Below the pieces are notes generated by a model. That model was not told the DNA's origin and did not search any database. It worked only from the letters and a program-made list of their open reading frames with translations. From Agromyces protaetiae (lineage in GTDB: Bacteria; Actinomycetota; Actinomycetes; Actinomycetales; Microbacteriaceae), in contig NZ_CP133018.1 of the NCBI RefSeq assembly GCF_030866785.1, positions 2,418,001-2,482,000 of the forward strand: a stretch of 64,000 nucleotides of DNA, written 5' to 3'. Of the stretch, positions 44,123 through 56,931 are shown in pieces. The position numbers and the translations under genes were made by a program. Numbering within the stretch: the stretch's first letter is position 1; each line of letters opens with the position of its first letter.

Positions 44123-46213
44123 GTGGCAACTCTGCAATGGGATCCCATCGACGACCGCGCCGTGGACACCGCGCGCGTGCTGGCCGCTGACGCGGTCGAG
44201 AAGGTCGGCAACGGGCACCCCGGCACCGCGATGAGCCTCGCTCCCGCGGCGTACCTGCTCTTCCAGAAGGTCATGCGGCGCGACCCGAACGACACGCACT
44301 GGCTGGGGCGCGACCGCTTCATCCTCTCGGCGGGGCACAGCTCGCTGACGCAATACGTGCAGCTCTACCTCGAGGGCTCGGGCCTCGAGCTCGGCGACCT
44401 CGAGGCGCTGCGCACCTGGGGCTCGCTGACCCCCGGCCACCCCGAGTACCGCCACACCAAGGGTGTCGAGATCACGACCGGCCCGCTCGGCCAGGGCCTC
44501 GCGTCCGCGGTCGGGTTCGCGTACGCCTCGCGCTTCGAGCGGGGTCTCTTCGACCCGGATGCCGCAGCGGGGCAGAGCCCGTTCGACCACTTCGTCTACG
44601 TGATCGCCAGCGACGGCGACCTCGAAGAGGGCGTGACGAGCGAGGCGTCCTCGCTCGCGGGCCACCAGCAGCTCGGCAACCTGGTCGTCATCTACGACGC
44701 CAACCAGATCTCGATCGAGGACGACACGAACATCGCCTTCACCGAGGACGTCGCGAAGCGCTACGAGGCGTACGGCTGGCACGTGCAGACGGTCGACTGG
44801 AAGAAGACCGGCCAGTACGTCGAAGACATCGCCGAGCTGTACTCCGCGATCGAGGCGGCCAAGGGCGAGACCGACCAGCCGTCGATCATCATCCTGAAGA
44901 CGATCATCGGCTGGCCCTCGCCCGGCAAGCAGAACACGGGCAAGATCCACGGTTCGGCGCTCGGCGCCGACGAGCTCGCGGCCACCAAGAAGGTCCTGGG
45001 CTTCGACCCCGAGCAGCACTTCGCCGTCGCGGACGACGTCATCGAGCACACGCGGTCGTCGCGTGAGCGCGGTGCGGCCGCACACGCCGAATGGCAGCGC
45101 TCGTTCGACGCGTGGGCCGAGGCGAACCCCGAGCGCAAGGCGCTGCTCGACCGGCTCCTGGCCGGCGAGCTGCCCGAGGGCATCGAGGCGGCGCTGCCCG
45201 TGTTCGAGCCCGGCAAGGACGTCTCGACGCGCGCCGCGTCGGGCAAGGTCATCAACGCGCTCGCGGCGCAGCTGCCCGAGTTGTGGGGCGGCTCGGCCGA
45301 CCTCGCCGAGTCGAACCTCACGACGATCAACGACGCGGCCTCGTTCATCCCCGAGCAGTGGTCGACGCACGAGTTCGCCGGCAACCCGTACGGGCGCGTG
45401 CTGCACTTCGGCATCCGCGAGCACGCGATGGCGGCGATCGTGAACGGCATCGTGCTGCACGGACCGACGCGCGCGTTCGGCGGCACGTTCCTCATCTTCA
45501 GCGACTACATGCGCCCCTCGGTGCGCCTGTCCGCGCTGATGGACATCCCGTCGATCTTCGTGTGGACGCACGACTCCGTCGCGCTCGGCGAAGACGGCCC
45601 GACGCACCAGCCGATCGAGCAGCTCGCGACGCTCCGCGCCATCCCGAACTTCACGGTCGTGCGCCCCGGCGACGCCAACGAGGTCGCCTACGCGTGGCTC
45701 GAGGTGCTGCGCCGTCGCGGTGGCCCCGCGGGGCTCGCGCTCACCCGGCAGAACATCCCCGTGTTCGAGCGCGGTGCCGGCGAGGCATCCGGTGACGTGC
45801 TCGCGTCGGCCGCCAATGTCTCGAAGGGCGCCTACGTCATCGCGGAGGCACCGTCGGGCACGCCCGAGCTCATCATCATCGCGACCGGCTCCGAGCTCCA
45901 GATCGCGCTCGAGGCCCGCGAGCAGCTCGCGGCCGAGGGCGTGCAGGTCCGGGTCGTCTCGGCACCGAGCCTCGAGTGGTTCGAGGAGCAGGACGCGGCG
46001 TACCGCGAGTCGGTGCTTCCCGCCTCGGTGACGGCGCGCGTGTCGGTCGAGGCCGGGCTCGCCCTGACCTGGCGCTCCTATGTGGGCGACCGGGGCCGCA
46101 GCGTCTCGATCGAGCACTTCGGCGCCTCGGCCGACTACAAGACCCTGTACCGCGAGTTCGGCATGACGACGGAGGCCGTCGTCGCCGCCGCGAAGGAATC
46201 GCTCGCCGCCTGA
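44123..46213 (+). CDS. tkt: Transketolase
   Basis: Transketolase moves two-carbon ketol units between sugar phosphates. The 696-residue protein has the thiamine-diphosphate site in [21 protein letters not shown] and [27 protein letters not shown] near the N-terminus, [16 protein letters not shown], and the pyrimidine-domain loop [22 protein letters not shown] 44123 is preceded by GGAAGGAA. It is the first gene of tkt-tal-pgi-zwf-opcA-pgl on the plus strand, a cluster that couples non-oxidative and oxidative pentose-phosphate steps. Confidence 0.98.
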   Translation: MATLQWDPIDDRAVDTARVLAADAVEKVGNGHPGTAMSLAPAAYLLFQKVMRRDPNDTHWLGRDRFILSAGHSSLTQYVQLYLEGSGLELGDLEALRTWGSLTPGHPEYRHTKGVEITTGPLGQGLASAVGFAYASRFERGLFDPDAAAGQSPFDHFVYVIASDGDLEEGVTSEASSLAGHQQLGNLVVIYDANQISIEDDTNIAFTEDVAKRYEAYGWHVQTVDWKKTGQYVEDIAELYSAIEAAKGETDQPSIIILKTIIGWPSPGKQNTGKIHGSALGADELAATKKVLGFDPEQHFAVADDVIEHTRSSRERGAAAHAEWQRSFDAWAEANPERKALLDRLLAGELPEGIEAALPVFEPGKDVSTRAASGKVINALAAQLPELWGGSADLAESNLTTINDAASFIPEQWSTHEFAGNPYGRVLHFGIREHAMAAIVNGIVLHGPTRAFGGTFLIFSDYMRPSVRLSALMDIPSIFVWTHDSVALGEDGPTHQPIEQLATLRAIPNFTVVRPGDANEVAYAWLEVLRRRGGPAGLALTRQNIPVFERGAGEASGDVLASAANVSKGAYVIAEAPSGTPELIIIATGSELQIALEAREQLAAEGVQVRVVSAPSLEWFEEQDAAYRESVLPASVTARVSVEAGLALTWRSYVGDRGRSVSIEHFGASADYKTLYREFGMTTEAVVAAAKESLAA

Positions 46214-46241
46214 GCGGCGAGCAGAAGGAGACATGAGTTCC

Positions 46242-47351
46242 ATGAGCACCACACCCACCGCCGCCCTGTCCGAGGCCGGCGTCAGCATCTGGCTCGACGA
46301 CCTGTCGCGCCAGCGCATCGCCTCAGGCGATCTCGCCCGCCTCATCGTCGAGCGCGACGTCGTCGGCGTCACTACCAACCCGACGATCTTCGCCGGTGCG
46401 CTCGCCAACGGAGCCGCCTACGCCGACCAGCTCCACGCCCTGGCCGGCCGCGGCGCCGACGTCGACACCGCGGTCTTCGAGATCACGACCGACGACGTCC
46501 GCGACGCCGCCGACGTCTTCCGCCCGGTCTTCGACCGGACCGCGGGCTTCGACGGTCGTGTCTCGATCGAGGTCGCACCCGACCTCGCGCACGACTCGGC
46601 CCGCACGATCGAGTCGGCCAAGGCGCTCTGGGCCACGGTCGACCGGCCGAACGTGATGATCAAGATCCCCGCGACCGTCGAGGGCCTCGACGCGATCCGC
46701 GAGACGATCTCGGCGGGGATCAGCGTCAACGTGACGCTGATCTTCAGCCTCGAGCGCTACCGCCAGGTCATGGAGGCCTACCTCGCGGGCCTCGAAGCGG
46801 CGAAGGCCAACGGCCACGACCTCTCGAAGATCCACTCGGTCGCGTCGTTCTTCGTGTCGCGCGTCGACACCGAGATCGACAAGCGGCTCACGGCGATCGG
46901 CTCCGACGCGGCGCTCGCCCTGAAGAGCCGTGCGGGCGTGGCGAACGCCCGCCTCGCGTACGAGCTGTTCACCGAGGTCTTCTCGGGCGAGCGGGCGACC
47001 GCGCTGCTCGAGGCCGGCGCGAACCGACAGCGTCCGCTCTGGGCGTCGACCGGCGTCAAGGACCCGGCCCTGCCCGACACGCTCTACGTGACCGAGCTGG
47101 TCGCACGCGGCGTCGTCAACACGATGCCCGAGAAGACGCTCGAGGCGACGTTCGACCACGGCGAGGTCGTGGGCGACACCATCACGGGTGCCTACCGCGA
47201 CGCGGGCGAGGTGCTCGACGCGCTGGCCCGTGTCGGCGTCGACTACGACGACGTCACGGCGCTGCTCGAGCGCGAGGGTGTCGAGAAGTTCATCGTGTCC
47301 TGGAACGAGCTGCTCGGCACCGTCCGCGAAGCGCTGGAGTCGGCGCGATGA
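46242..47351 (+). CDS. tal: Transaldolase
   Basis: Transaldolase transfers dihydroxyacetone units between sugar phosphates. The 369-residue protein is of the longer actinobacterial/plant-like type, with [14 protein letters not shown], the Schiff-base Lys141 in [10 protein letters not shown] and [16 protein letters not shown]. Two in-frame ATGs (46233, 46242) lie after GGAG; the first is only 2 bases from it, so 46242 is preferred. The stop overlaps the pgi start (ATGA). Confidence 0.95.
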   Translation: MSTTPTAALSEAGVSIWLDDLSRQRIASGDLARLIVERDVVGVTTNPTIFAGALANGAAYADQLHALAGRGADVDTAVFEITTDDVRDAADVFRPVFDRTAGFDGRVSIEVAPDLAHDSARTIESAKALWATVDRPNVMIKIPATVEGLDAIRETISAGISVNVTLIFSLERYRQVMEAYLAGLEAAKANGHDLSKIHSVASFFVSRVDTEIDKRLTAIGSDAALALKSRAGVANARLAYELFTEVFSGERATALLEAGANRQRPLWASTGVKDPALPDTLYVTELVARGVVNTMPEKTLEATFDHGEVVGDTITGAYRDAGEVLDALARVGVDYDDVTALLEREGVEKFIVSWNELLGTVREALESAR

Positions 47352-48949
47352 GCTTCCGTATCGCCGTCAGCGGGCCCGCCGCGGAGGCGGTCCGCCGCAC
47401 GCTGCCGGCGCTCGTCGCCGACCGGGTCGCCTCGGGCATCACCGCGCAGGACCCCGCCCTCTGGGGTCCGGCAGCCGAGTCCGAGGCGGCCAAGCGCCTC
47501 GGCTGGACCGAAGCCGTCGCGATCTCGCGCCCCCTGGTGCCCGAGATCACGGCGCTCCGCGACGAGCTCCGCGCCAAGGGCGTCGACCACATCGTGCTCG
47601 CCGGCATGGGCGGCTCGTCGCTCGCCCCCGAGGTCATCACGCGCACGACCGGGGCGCACCTGACCGTGCTGGACTCCACCGAGCCCGGTCAGGTCCGCGC
47701 CGCGCTGGCCGACCGGCTCGCCTCGTCCGCGCTCGTCGTCTCCTCGAAGTCGGGCTCGACCGTCGAGACCGACAGCCAGCGCCGCGTCTACGAGCAGGCC
47801 TTCCGCGACGCCGGGATCGACCCCGCCGAGCGCATCGTCGTCGTGACCGACCCCGGTTCGCCGCTCGACGAATCGGCGCGCGCCGCCGGGTACCGGGTGT
47901 TCAACGCCGACCCCGACGTTGGGGGCCGCTACTCGGCGCTCACCGCGTTCGGTCTCGTGCCCTCGGGCCTCGCGGGCGTGAACATCGCCGAGATCCTCGA
48001 CGAGGCCGAGACGATCGAGCTCTCGCTCGCGATCGACGCCGACTCCAACCCCGGGCTGATCCTGGGCGCGGCGATCGCCGCGACCGAGCCGCTGCGCGAC
48101 AAGCTCGTGATCGTCGCCGACGGCACGCACATCGTCGGGTTCGCCGATTGGGCCGAGCAGCTCATCGCCGAGTCGACGGGCAAGGAGGGCAAAGGCCTGC
48201 TGCCCGTCGTGGTCGACACGAACGCCCCCGAGCTCGCGGCGGGCCTTCCCGACGTGCAGGTCGTGCGTCTGGTCGCCGACGCCGGCGACGAGGTCTTCGC
48301 GGGCCACGACGGCGAGATCCGGGTCTCGGGCACGCTCGGTGCGCAGCTGCTCGTCTGGGAGTACGCGACCGCGGTCGCCGGGCGGCTGCTCGGCATCAAC
48401 CCGTTCGACCAGCCCGACGTGGAGTCGGCGAAGATCGCCGCGCGCGGCCTGCTCGACGCCCGTCCCGCGCCCGAGCCGCCGGCGTTCATCGCCGACGGCG
48501 TCGAGGTGCGCGGCACGCCGCACGTCATCGGCGCGGCGAGCGACCTCATGTCGGCGATCGACGACCTGCTGGAGGAACTGCCCGAAAACGGGTACATCTC
48601 GATCCAGGCCTACCTCGACCGGGTCGCGCACCCCGAGTACGCGGAGCTCCGCGACCTCCTCGCCGCCCGGTCCGGGCGACCGGTGACGTTCGGCTGGGGG
48701 CCCCGGTTCCTGCATTCGACGGGCCAGTTCCACAAGGGCGGTCCGGCGGTCGGTGTGTTCCTCCAGCTCACGCAGCACCCGGTCGACGACCTCGCCATCC
48801 CCGATCGTCCGTTCACGTTCGGTCAGCTCATCGCGGCGCAGGCGTCGGGTGACGCGAGCGTGCTCGCCGAGCACGACCGGCCGGTGCTGACGCTCACGCT
48901 CTCGGACCCGGCCGCGCAGCTCGCGACCATCCGGGGCGCGCTCGACTGA
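47348..48949 (+). CDS. pgi: Glucose-6-phosphate isomerase
   Basis: Pgi interconverts glucose-6-phosphate and fructose-6-phosphate. The 533-residue protein belongs to the divergent type found in tkt-tal-zwf clusters: the sugar-phosphate loop [24 protein letters not shown], the [23 protein letters not shown] segment and a late [16 protein letters not shown]. The ATG overlaps the tal stop. Its position between transaldolase and zwf suits recycling of fructose-6-phosphate into the oxidative branch. Confidence 0.95.
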   Translation: MSFRIAVSGPAAEAVRRTLPALVADRVASGITAQDPALWGPAAESEAAKRLGWTEAVAISRPLVPEITALRDELRAKGVDHIVLAGMGGSSLAPEVITRTTGAHLTVLDSTEPGQVRAALADRLASSALVVSSKSGSTVETDSQRRVYEQAFRDAGIDPAERIVVVTDPGSPLDESARAAGYRVFNADPDVGGRYSALTAFGLVPSGLAGVNIAEILDEAETIELSLAIDADSNPGLILGAAIAATEPLRDKLVIVADGTHIVGFADWAEQLIAESTGKEGKGLLPVVVDTNAPELAAGLPDVQVVRLVADAGDEVFAGHDGEIRVSGTLGAQLLVWEYATAVAGRLLGINPFDQPDVESAKIAARGLLDARPAPEPPAFIADGVEVRGTPHVIGAASDLMSAIDDLLEELPENGYISIQAYLDRVAHPEYAELRDLLAARSGRPVTFGWGPRFLHSTGQFHKGGPAVGVFLQLTQHPVDDLAIPDRPFTFGQLIAAQASGDASVLAEHDRPVLTLTLSDPAAQLATIRGALD

Positions 48950-48971
48950 GCGACGGCAGACAGGACACGGT

Positions 48972-50513
48972 ATGGAACCGGCCAAGATCAGCGCGGGGCA
49001 CAATCCGCTCCGCTCCCCCAACGATTACCGGCTGAACCGCATCGCGGGGCCCTCGAGCCTCATCATCTTCGGCGTGACGGGTGACCTCTCGCGCAAGAAG
49101 CTGATGCCGGCGGTCTACGACCTCGCGAACCGGGGGCTGCTGCCCCCGGGCTTCGCGCTGGTCGGGTTCGCGCGGCGCGACTGGCAGAACGAGGACTTCG
49201 CGCAGGTCGTCCACGACTCGGTGAAGGAGCACGCCCGCACCGAGTTCCGCGAGGACGTGTGGAAGCAGCTCTCACGGGGCATCCGCTTCGTGCAGGGCAC
49301 GTTCGACGACGACGCGGCGTTCGACCGCCTCCGCGAGACGGTCGAGGAGCTCGACCGCGAGCGCGGCACGATGGGCAACCACGCGTTCTACCTGTCGATC
49401 CCGCCGAAGTCGTTCCCGCAGGTGATCTCCCAGCTGAAGCGCTCCGGACTCGCCGAGCAGCGCGACGGCCAGTGGCGCCGCGTGGTGATCGAGAAGCCGT
49501 TCGGCAGCGACCTGAAGACGGCGCGCGAGCTGAACGACGTCGTCGCCTCGGTGTTCCCGCCCGACTCGGTGTTCAGGATCGATCACTATCTCGGCAAAGA
49601 GACGGTGCAGAACATCCTCGCGCTGCGGTTCGCCAACCAGCTGTACGAGCCGATCTGGAACGCCAACTTCGTCGACCACGTGCAGATCACGATGGCCGAG
49701 GACATCGGCGTGGGCGGCCGGGCCGGGTACTACGACGGCATCGGCGCGGCGCGCGACGTGATCCAGAACCACCTGCTGCAGCTGCTCGCGCTCACCGCGA
49801 TGGAGGAGCCGATCTCATTCGACGCCGCGGATCTGCGGGCCGAGAAGGAGAAGATCCTCGCCGCCGTCCGGCTGCCCGATGACCTCGCCGAGGGCACCGC
49901 GCGCGGCCAGTACGCGGGTGGCTGGCAGGGCGGCGAGAAGGTCGTCGGATTCCTCGACGAAGACGGGATGAACCCCGAATCGACGACCGAGACCTACGCG
50001 GCGATGAAACTCCTCATCGGCACCCGCCGGTGGGCGGGCGTCCCGTTCTATCTGCGTGCCGGCAAGCGGCTCGGCCGTCGGGTCACCGAGATCGCCGTGG
50101 TGTTCAAGCGGGCCCCGCAGCAGGTCTTCGCCGACAGCCAGACCTCCCAGCTCGGGCAGAACGCGCTCGTGATCCGGGTGCAGCCCGACGAGGGCGTGAC
50201 GATCCGGTTCGGCTCGAAGGTGCCCGGTGCGGGCATGCAGGTGCGCGACGTGACCATGGACTTCGGGTACGGTCATGCCTTCACCGAGGCGAGTCCGGAA
50301 GCGTACGAGCGGCTCATCCTCGACGTGCTCCTCGGCGAGCCACCGCTCTTCCCCCGACAGGAGGAGGTCGAGCTGTCCTGGAAGATCCTCGACCCGATCG
50401 AGGAGTTCTGGGCCACGCAGGGCCGGCCTGAGCAATACCGGCCCGGCACATGGGGGCCGAGCTCCGCCGATGCACTGCTCGCCCGCGACGGACGAACCTG
50501 GAGGCGACCGTGA
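48972..50513 (+). CDS. zwf: Glucose-6-phosphate 1-dehydrogenase
   Basis: Zwf oxidises glucose-6-phosphate and yields NADPH. The 513-residue protein has the coenzyme loop GVTGDLSRKK (34-43), the EKPFGSD stretch and the catalytic RIDHYLGK (202-209, His205). The C-terminal substrate domain includes FYLRAGKRLGRR. It is 22 bases after pgi, and its stop overlaps the opcA start as GTGA, fitting the known need for OpcA in actinobacterial enzyme assembly. Confidence 0.98.
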   Translation: MEPAKISAGHNPLRSPNDYRLNRIAGPSSLIIFGVTGDLSRKKLMPAVYDLANRGLLPPGFALVGFARRDWQNEDFAQVVHDSVKEHARTEFREDVWKQLSRGIRFVQGTFDDDAAFDRLRETVEELDRERGTMGNHAFYLSIPPKSFPQVISQLKRSGLAEQRDGQWRRVVIEKPFGSDLKTARELNDVVASVFPPDSVFRIDHYLGKETVQNILALRFANQLYEPIWNANFVDHVQITMAEDIGVGGRAGYYDGIGAARDVIQNHLLQLLALTAMEEPISFDAADLRAEKEKILAAVRLPDDLAEGTARGQYAGGWQGGEKVVGFLDEDGMNPESTTETYAAMKLLIGTRRWAGVPFYLRAGKRLGRRVTEIAVVFKRAPQQVFADSQTSQLGQNALVIRVQPDEGVTIRFGSKVPGAGMQVRDVTMDFGYGHAFTEASPEAYERLILDVLLGEPPLFPRQEEVELSWKILDPIEEFWATQGRPEQYRPGTWGPSSADALLARDGRTWRRP

Positions 50514-51466
50514 TCGTCGATCTGCCCGACACCACGACGAGCAAGATCTCGAAGACACTCGTCAAGATCCGCGAGGAGGGTGGAGCGGTCGCCCTCGGGC
50601 GGGTGCTGACGCTCGTCATCGCGACGAACTCGGACGGCGAGGAAGAGGCCATCGAGGCCGCGAACGACGCGTCGCGGGAGCATCCGATGCGCGTCATCGT
50701 GGTCTCGACCGAAGAGGGCGCCGCAGCCGAGCCCAGCCGACTCGACGCGGAGATCCGCGTCGGCGGCGACGCGGGCGCGAGCGAGGTCATCGTCCTGCGC
50801 GTCTGCGGCGACGCCGCCGACGACGAGGAGAGCCTCGTCATGGGTCTGCTGCTGCCCGACGCGCCGGTCGTCACCTGGTGGCCGGGTCGCGCACCGGAAC
50901 GTCCCGGTGTGTCGCCGCTCGGGCGGATCGCCCAGCGGCGCATCACGGATGCCTCGACCCAGGCCGACCCGCAGGCGGCGCTCCGCGTACTCGCGGCGAA
51001 CTACCTGCCGGGCGACGCCGACTTCGCGTGGACGAGGCTCACGCTCTGGCGCGCCCAGCTCGCGGCGGTGCTCGATCAGCCGCCGTACGAACCCGTGACG
51101 GCCGTGCACGTGACCGGCGCGGTGGACTCCCCGTCGACGACGCTCCTCGCGGCCTGGCTGCAGATGCGGCTCTCGGCGCCGACGGCATACCGGCTGACGC
51201 CGGTCGACCAGGGCTCGCACGGGATCCACGGCGTGCACCTCGAGCGCCCGGGCGGTGACATCGACCTCGTGCGCGACGTCCCGGGTGTGGCCACGCTGCG
51301 TCAGCCGGGTCAGCCGACGCACGATGTCGCCCTTCCCCGTCGCAACCTGCGCGACTGCCTCGCCGATGAGCTCCGCCGGCTCGACCCCGACGAGCTGTAC
51401 GGTGAGGTGATCACGAGCGGCCTCGCGCTGCTCGGTGAGCCGGACCCCGAGGAGGCGGACCGATGA
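50510..51466 (+). CDS. opcA: Glucose-6-phosphate dehydrogenase assembly protein OpcA
   Basis: OpcA is an actinobacterial/cyanobacterial protein needed for full Zwf activity and redox control. The 318-residue sequence starts MIVDLPDTTTSKISKTLVKI and contains RVLTLVIAT, LLLPDAPVVTWWPG, RITDAS and WTRLTLWRAQLAAVLDQPPY, all typical of OpcA. GTG 50510 overlaps the zwf stop, and the pgl ATG overlaps its own stop. Confidence 0.96.
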   Translation: MIVDLPDTTTSKISKTLVKIREEGGAVALGRVLTLVIATNSDGEEEAIEAANDASREHPMRVIVVSTEEGAAAEPSRLDAEIRVGGDAGASEVIVLRVCGDAADDEESLVMGLLLPDAPVVTWWPGRAPERPGVSPLGRIAQRRITDASTQADPQAALRVLAANYLPGDADFAWTRLTLWRAQLAAVLDQPPYEPVTAVHVTGAVDSPSTTLLAAWLQMRLSAPTAYRLTPVDQGSHGIHGVHLERPGGDIDLVRDVPGVATLRQPGQPTHDVALPRRNLRDCLADELRRLDPDELYGEVITSGLALLGEPDPEEADR

Positions 51467-52233
51467 CGAACGAGCGGCGAGTCCTGGTCCATCCCGACAA
51501 GGGCTCCCTCGCCGGGGCGGTCGCCGCGCGCTTCATCACGAAGACGCTCGACATCCTCGATGCGCAGGAGGTCGCGCACATCGCGCTCACGGGCGGCAGC
51601 ATGGGCTCCGCGGTGCTCGCGGCGATCGGCGCGTCGCCCGCGCACGCCTCGCTCGACTGGTCGCGCATCCACTTCTGGTGGGGCGACGAGCGGTGGCTGC
51701 CCGAGGGCGATCCCGAGCGCAACGATCGGCAGAACCGCGATGCGCTCCTCGATCGGCTCTCGCTGCCCGAGGGGCACGTGCACGCCTTCCCCGCGTCCGA
51801 CGCCGGGCTGAGCCTCGACGACGCGGCCGACCGCTACGCCGAGGAGCTCGCGCGATTCGGCACGGGCGACGTCGCGCACCCGGTGTTCGACATCACCTTC
51901 CTCGGTGTCGGTCCCGACGGGCATGTCGCGTCGCTCTTCCCGCACCGCAGCGGCATCGAGGTCACGGACCGTACGGTGATCGCCGTGCGCGACTCCCCCA
52001 AGCCGCCGCCGGAGCGGCTGAGCCTCACCCGCCCGGTGCTGAACGCCTCGCAGCGCGTGTGGTTCGTGCTGGCCGGCGCCGACAAGGCGTCTGCGCTCGG
52101 GCTCGCCCTCGCCGGGGCGAGTCGCGAGGAGGTACCGGTCGCGGGCATCAAGGGCCGCAGGCGGACGGTGTTCTTCGTCGATCAGGATGCAGCGGCCGAG
52201 GTGCCTGAGGCGCTCATCGCGCGCGAGTACTGA
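51463..52233 (+). CDS. pgl: 6-phosphogluconolactonase
   Basis: Pgl hydrolyses the lactone made by Zwf. The 256-residue DevB-type protein shows ALTGGSMGSAVL, IHFWWGDERWLP, the NDRQNRDALLD segment, and FLGVGPDGHVASLFPH with the catalytic His region. It is the last gene of the operon and is followed by a perfect 15-bp hairpin. Confidence 0.97.
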   Translation: MTNERRVLVHPDKGSLAGAVAARFITKTLDILDAQEVAHIALTGGSMGSAVLAAIGASPAHASLDWSRIHFWWGDERWLPEGDPERNDRQNRDALLDRLSLPEGHVHAFPASDAGLSLDDAADRYAEELARFGTGDVAHPVFDITFLGVGPDGHVASLFPHRSGIEVTDRTVIAVRDSPKPPPERLSLTRPVLNASQRVWFVLAGADKASALGLALAGASREEVPVAGIKGRRRTVFFVDQDAAAEVPEALIAREY

Positions 52234-52251
52234 CGCCCTCTCGACGATGAG

Positions 52252-52290
52252 ACGACGAAGGCCGGCCCCCTCGGAGCCGGCCTTCGTCGT
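52252..52290. terminator. Perfect 15-bp bidirectional terminator between pgl and rbpA
   Basis: ACGACGAAGGCCGGC (52252-52266) and GCCGGCCTTCGTCGT (52276-52290) pair perfectly around a 9-base loop. It lies 18 bases after pgl and 15 bases before the end of the convergent rbpA gene. Confidence 0.88.
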
Positions 52291-52305
52291 ATGCGCGGGG
52301 CGCGC

Positions 52306-52671
52306 CTATTCGGGCGCCGCGGTACCGCGACGCGCGCGAAGCTGCTGCAGCGCCTCGTCGAGGAGCGCGGCCGCCTCTTCTTCTGAGCGCCGTTCCTTCA
52401 CGTACGCGAGGTGCGTCTTGTAGGGCTCGGTCTTCGCGAGCGACGGCGGGTTGGCCTGATCGCGTCCGGCGGGCAGACCCGTGGACGGGCTGTCGATGAC
52501 CTCGGGGATCTCCTCGTCGGGGAGGTTCGCCGCGAAGTACCGGACGGTCTCGTTGCCGAGCGCGTCCCAGTAGCTGATCGCGACGCGGTCGGCGTGGAAG
52601 CCGTGGTCTTGCTCGCCCATGGGGCCCGCGCCGACGCGCGACCCACGGATGGCGCTGTTGCCTGAAACCAT
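52306..52671 (-). CDS. rbpA: RNA polymerase-binding protein RbpA
   Basis: RbpA is an actinobacteria-specific transcription factor that stabilises the sigma-A holoenzyme and open complex. The 121-residue protein has the N-terminal IRGSRVGAGPMGE, the core with VAISYWDALGNETVRYFAANLPDEEIP, the linker PAGRDQANPP and the sigma-interaction helix KTHLAYVKERRSEEEAAALLDEAL. It lies 48 bases downstream of secG on the same strand. Confidence 0.96.
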   Translation of the reverse strand: MVSGNSAIRGSRVGAGPMGEQDHGFHADRVAISYWDALGNETVRYFAANLPDEEIPEVIDSPSTGLPAGRDQANPPSLAKTEPYKTHLAYVKERRSEEEAAALLDEALQQLRARRGTAAPE

Positions 52672-52719
52672 CTTGCGTCCTGTCGTTGGGGGTGAGGAGG
52701 GAGGGGGATGGGGAGAAGG

Positions 52720-52971
52720 CTAGAGGCCGACGTCGAACTTGGTGATCAGGCCCAGCACGACGATGCACGAGACCCACACGAGCGCGAGGATGACCGTGAT
52801 GCGATTGAGGTTCCGCTCGGCCACACCCGAGGCCCCGAGACTCGAGGTGACACCGCCGCCGAACATGTCGGAAAGACCGCCGCCACGGCCCTTGTGCAGC
52901 AGGATGAGCAGCGTCAGCAGGAGGCTCGTGAGGCCGAGCAGCACCTGCAGGACGACCTGGAGAATCTCCAC
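52720..52971 (-). CDS. secG: Preprotein translocase subunit SecG
   Basis: SecG is a two-helix subunit of the SecYEG channel. Residues about 2-25 (EILQVVLQVLLGLTSLLLTL) and the helix RITVILALVWVSCIVVLGLI flank the loop HKGRGGGLSDMFGGGVTSSLG, which is diagnostic. GTG 52971 is preferred because AAAGGG precedes it; ATG 52986 lacks a ribosome site. It ends the gapA-pgk-tpiA-secG run, a common actinobacterial order. Confidence 0.95.
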   Translation of the reverse strand: MEILQVVLQVLLGLTSLLLTLLILLHKGRGGGLSDMFGGGVTSSLGASGVAERNLNRITVILALVWVSCIVVLGLITKFDVGL

Positions 52972-53075
52972 GGTGAACCCTTTCATGGCACAGCGAGGGG
53001 CGCGTGCCGACACCCGAGTATAACGGTCGACGAGGCCCGCCTCCATTCGGGGCGGGCCTCGACGACAGGCGGATG

Positions 53076-53864
53076 CTACGCGCCGACGTGCTTCTTGAAC
53101 CTGACGATGCTCGAGAACTCCTCGATGTCGAGGCTCGCGCCGCCGACGAGCGCGCCGTCGACGTTCGGCTCGCGCATGAACGCGGCGATGTTCGCGGCCT
53201 TCACCGAGCCCCCGTAGAGCACGCGGGTGGCCTGCGCCGCGTCGTCGCCGAGGACCTCGACGAGCACCGCGCGGAGCGCGGCCGCGACCTGTTCGGCCTG
53301 GGCGGGCGTCGCCGCCTGCCCCGAGCCGATCGCCCAGACGGGCTCGTACGCCACGACGATCTCCTTCGCGGCGTCGACGCCCTCGAGCGCCGCCCGAAGC
53401 TGCGCCACGGGCACGGCGCTCGCGCCGTGCGCCTCGAGATCCTCCGCCGTCTCGCCCACGCAGAGCACCGGCACGAGCCCGTGCTTCTGCGCCGCGAGCA
53501 CCTTCGCGTTCACGATCTGATCGGTCTCGTGGTGGTACTGCCGACGTTCGGAGTGGCCGATGATGACGTACTTCGCGTCGAGCTTCGCGAGGAAGGCGCC
53601 CGAGATCTCGCCCGTGTAGGCCCCCGAGTCGTGTGCCGAGACGTCCTGACCGCCGTAGGCGATGGTCAGCGAGTCCGCGGACACGAGCGTCTGCACCGAG
53701 CGCAGGTCGGTGAACGGCGGGAACACCGCGACCTCGGCGTCGGCCGGGTCGTGCTTCGAGTCGGTCAGCGACCACGCCAGCTTCTGCACGAAGGCGATCG
53801 CCTGCAGGTGGTCGAGGTTCATCTTCCAGTTGCCCGCGATGAGCGGGGTGCGCTTCACTGCCAT
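53076..53864 (-). CDS. tpiA: Triosephosphate isomerase
   Basis: TpiA interconverts the triose phosphates. The 262-residue barrel protein has the N-terminal IAGNWKMN with Asn12 and Lys14, electrophile His104 in VIIGHSERR and catalytic base Glu174 in AYEPVWAIG. The phosphate loop [11 protein letters not shown] is near the C-terminus. Its start overlaps the end of pgk by 10 bases. Confidence 0.98.
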   Translation of the reverse strand: MAVKRTPLIAGNWKMNLDHLQAIAFVQKLAWSLTDSKHDPADAEVAVFPPFTDLRSVQTLVSADSLTIAYGGQDVSAHDSGAYTGEISGAFLAKLDAKYVIIGHSERRQYHHETDQIVNAKVLAAQKHGLVPVLCVGETAEDLEAHGASAVPVAQLRAALEGVDAAKEIVVAYEPVWAIGSGQAATPAQAEQVAAALRAVLVEVLGDDAAQATRVLYGGSVKAANIAAFMREPNVDGALVGGASLDIEEFSSIVRFKKHVGA

Positions 53865-55069
53865 CCGAGGACCTCCAGTCCGGGGAGTTGCTTACCCTCG
53901 AGGAACTCGAGGCTCGCGCCACCGCCCGTCGAGATGTGTCCGAACGCGTCGTCGGAGAATCCGAGCTGACGCACGGCGGCGGCCGAATCGCCACCGCCGA
54001 CCACACTGAGGCCGTCGACCTCGGTGAGTGCTTGTGCGACCTGGCGCGTGCCGTCGGCGAAGGGCGCGAGCTCGAACACGCCCATCGGGCCGTTCCAGAA
54101 CACGGTCTTCGACCCACGGATGCGCTCCGCGAACGCGGCGGCCGTGTCGGGGCCGATGTCGAGGCCGAGCCCCGCGGCGCCGAACGGGGTGTCCTCGATG
54201 GCGTCGGCCGGCGCGACCTGATGCGGCGCGTCCGCGGCGAACCGCTCCGCGACGACCACGTCGGTGGGCAGCACGAGGTCGACGCCGCGCTCGTTCGCCT
54301 CGGCGAGATAGCCGCGCACCGTCTCGATCTGGTCGGCCTCGAGCAGGCTCGAGCCGACGCGATGGCCCTGGGCGGCGAGGAACGTGAACAGCATGCCGCC
54401 GCCGATCAGCAGCGCATCGACCCGCGGCAGCAGGTGCGCGATGACACCGAGCTTGTCGGAGACCTTCGATCCGCCGAGCACGACCGCGTACGGCCGCTCG
54501 GGCGACTCGGTCAGCCGATCGAGCACGTCCAGCTCGGCCGCGATGAGCAAGCCCGCCGCACTCGGCCGCAGCCGCTCGAGGTCGTAGACGCTCGCCTGCT
54601 TGCGGTGCACGACGCCGAAGCCGTCGGACACGACGGCGTCGGCGAACGCGGCGAGCTGCTCGGCGAACGCAGCGCGCTCGGCGTCGTCCTTCGCGGTCTC
54701 GCCGGGGTTGAACCGGAGGTTCTCGAGCACGAGCACCTCGCCGTCACCCAGCGCCTCGACCTTGCCCGAGGCATCCGCCCCGACCGTGTCGGTCGCGAAG
54801 GCGACCGGCGCATCGAGCAGCTCACCGAGTCGCGTCGCGACCGGCGCAAGGCTGTACTTCGGGTCGGGCGAACCCTCGGGGCGGCCGAGGTGGGAGACGA
54901 CGATGACGCGGGCGCCCTGCCCGGTCAGTGTCTCGAGCGTGGGCACCGAGGCGCGCACCCGGCCGTCGTCCGTGATGACCCCGTCCTGGAGCGGAACATT
55001 GAGGTCGCATCGGACTACGACGCGCTTGCCGGCGAGGGGACCGAGGGAGTCGATCGTTCGCAGGGTCAC
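53855..55069 (-). CDS. pgk: Phosphoglycerate kinase
   Basis: Pgk makes ATP from 1,3-bisphosphoglycerate. The 404-residue protein has [49 protein letters not shown] and the C-terminal hinge [16 protein letters not shown] 55069 starts 5 bases after the gapA stop and gives the conserved [10 protein letters not shown]; a longer open frame over gapA is not coding. Confidence 0.98.
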   Translation of the reverse strand: MTLRTIDSLGPLAGKRVVVRCDLNVPLQDGVITDDGRVRASVPTLETLTGQGARVIVVSHLGRPEGSPDPKYSLAPVATRLGELLDAPVAFATDTVGADASGKVEALGDGEVLVLENLRFNPGETAKDDAERAAFAEQLAAFADAVVSDGFGVVHRKQASVYDLERLRPSAAGLLIAAELDVLDRLTESPERPYAVVLGGSKVSDKLGVIAHLLPRVDALLIGGGMLFTFLAAQGHRVGSSLLEADQIETVRGYLAEANERGVDLVLPTDVVVAERFAADAPHQVAPADAIEDTPFGAAGLGLDIGPDTAAAFAERIRGSKTVFWNGPMGVFELAPFADGTRQVAQALTEVDGLSVVGGGDSAAAVRQLGFSDDAFGHISTGGGASLEFLEGKQLPGLEVLGWQ

Positions 55070-55074
55070 GGCGC

Positions 55075-56795
<1,721 letters not shown>

Positions 56796-56854
56796 TGCTT
56801 CTCCTTGTCAGATGCCGCGCTCGGCGCGTCTGGCCGGGAACGGCGGCTCGTCCG

Positions 56855-56860
56855 AGTCTA
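56855..56860 (-). promoter_or_regulatory. -10 element of the sodA promoter (TAGACT)
   Basis: On the minus strand TAGACT lies 59 bases upstream of the sodA ATG, giving a short leader with the ribosome site AAGGAGAAG. No strong -35 is visible. Confidence 0.45.
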
Positions 56861-56931
56861 TGCCTCTGTACCGATCGGCCGCCCGGGGTTGCGTCGCACG
56901 GGCGTCATACGTCGTGTGCAGCCGGGTCAGG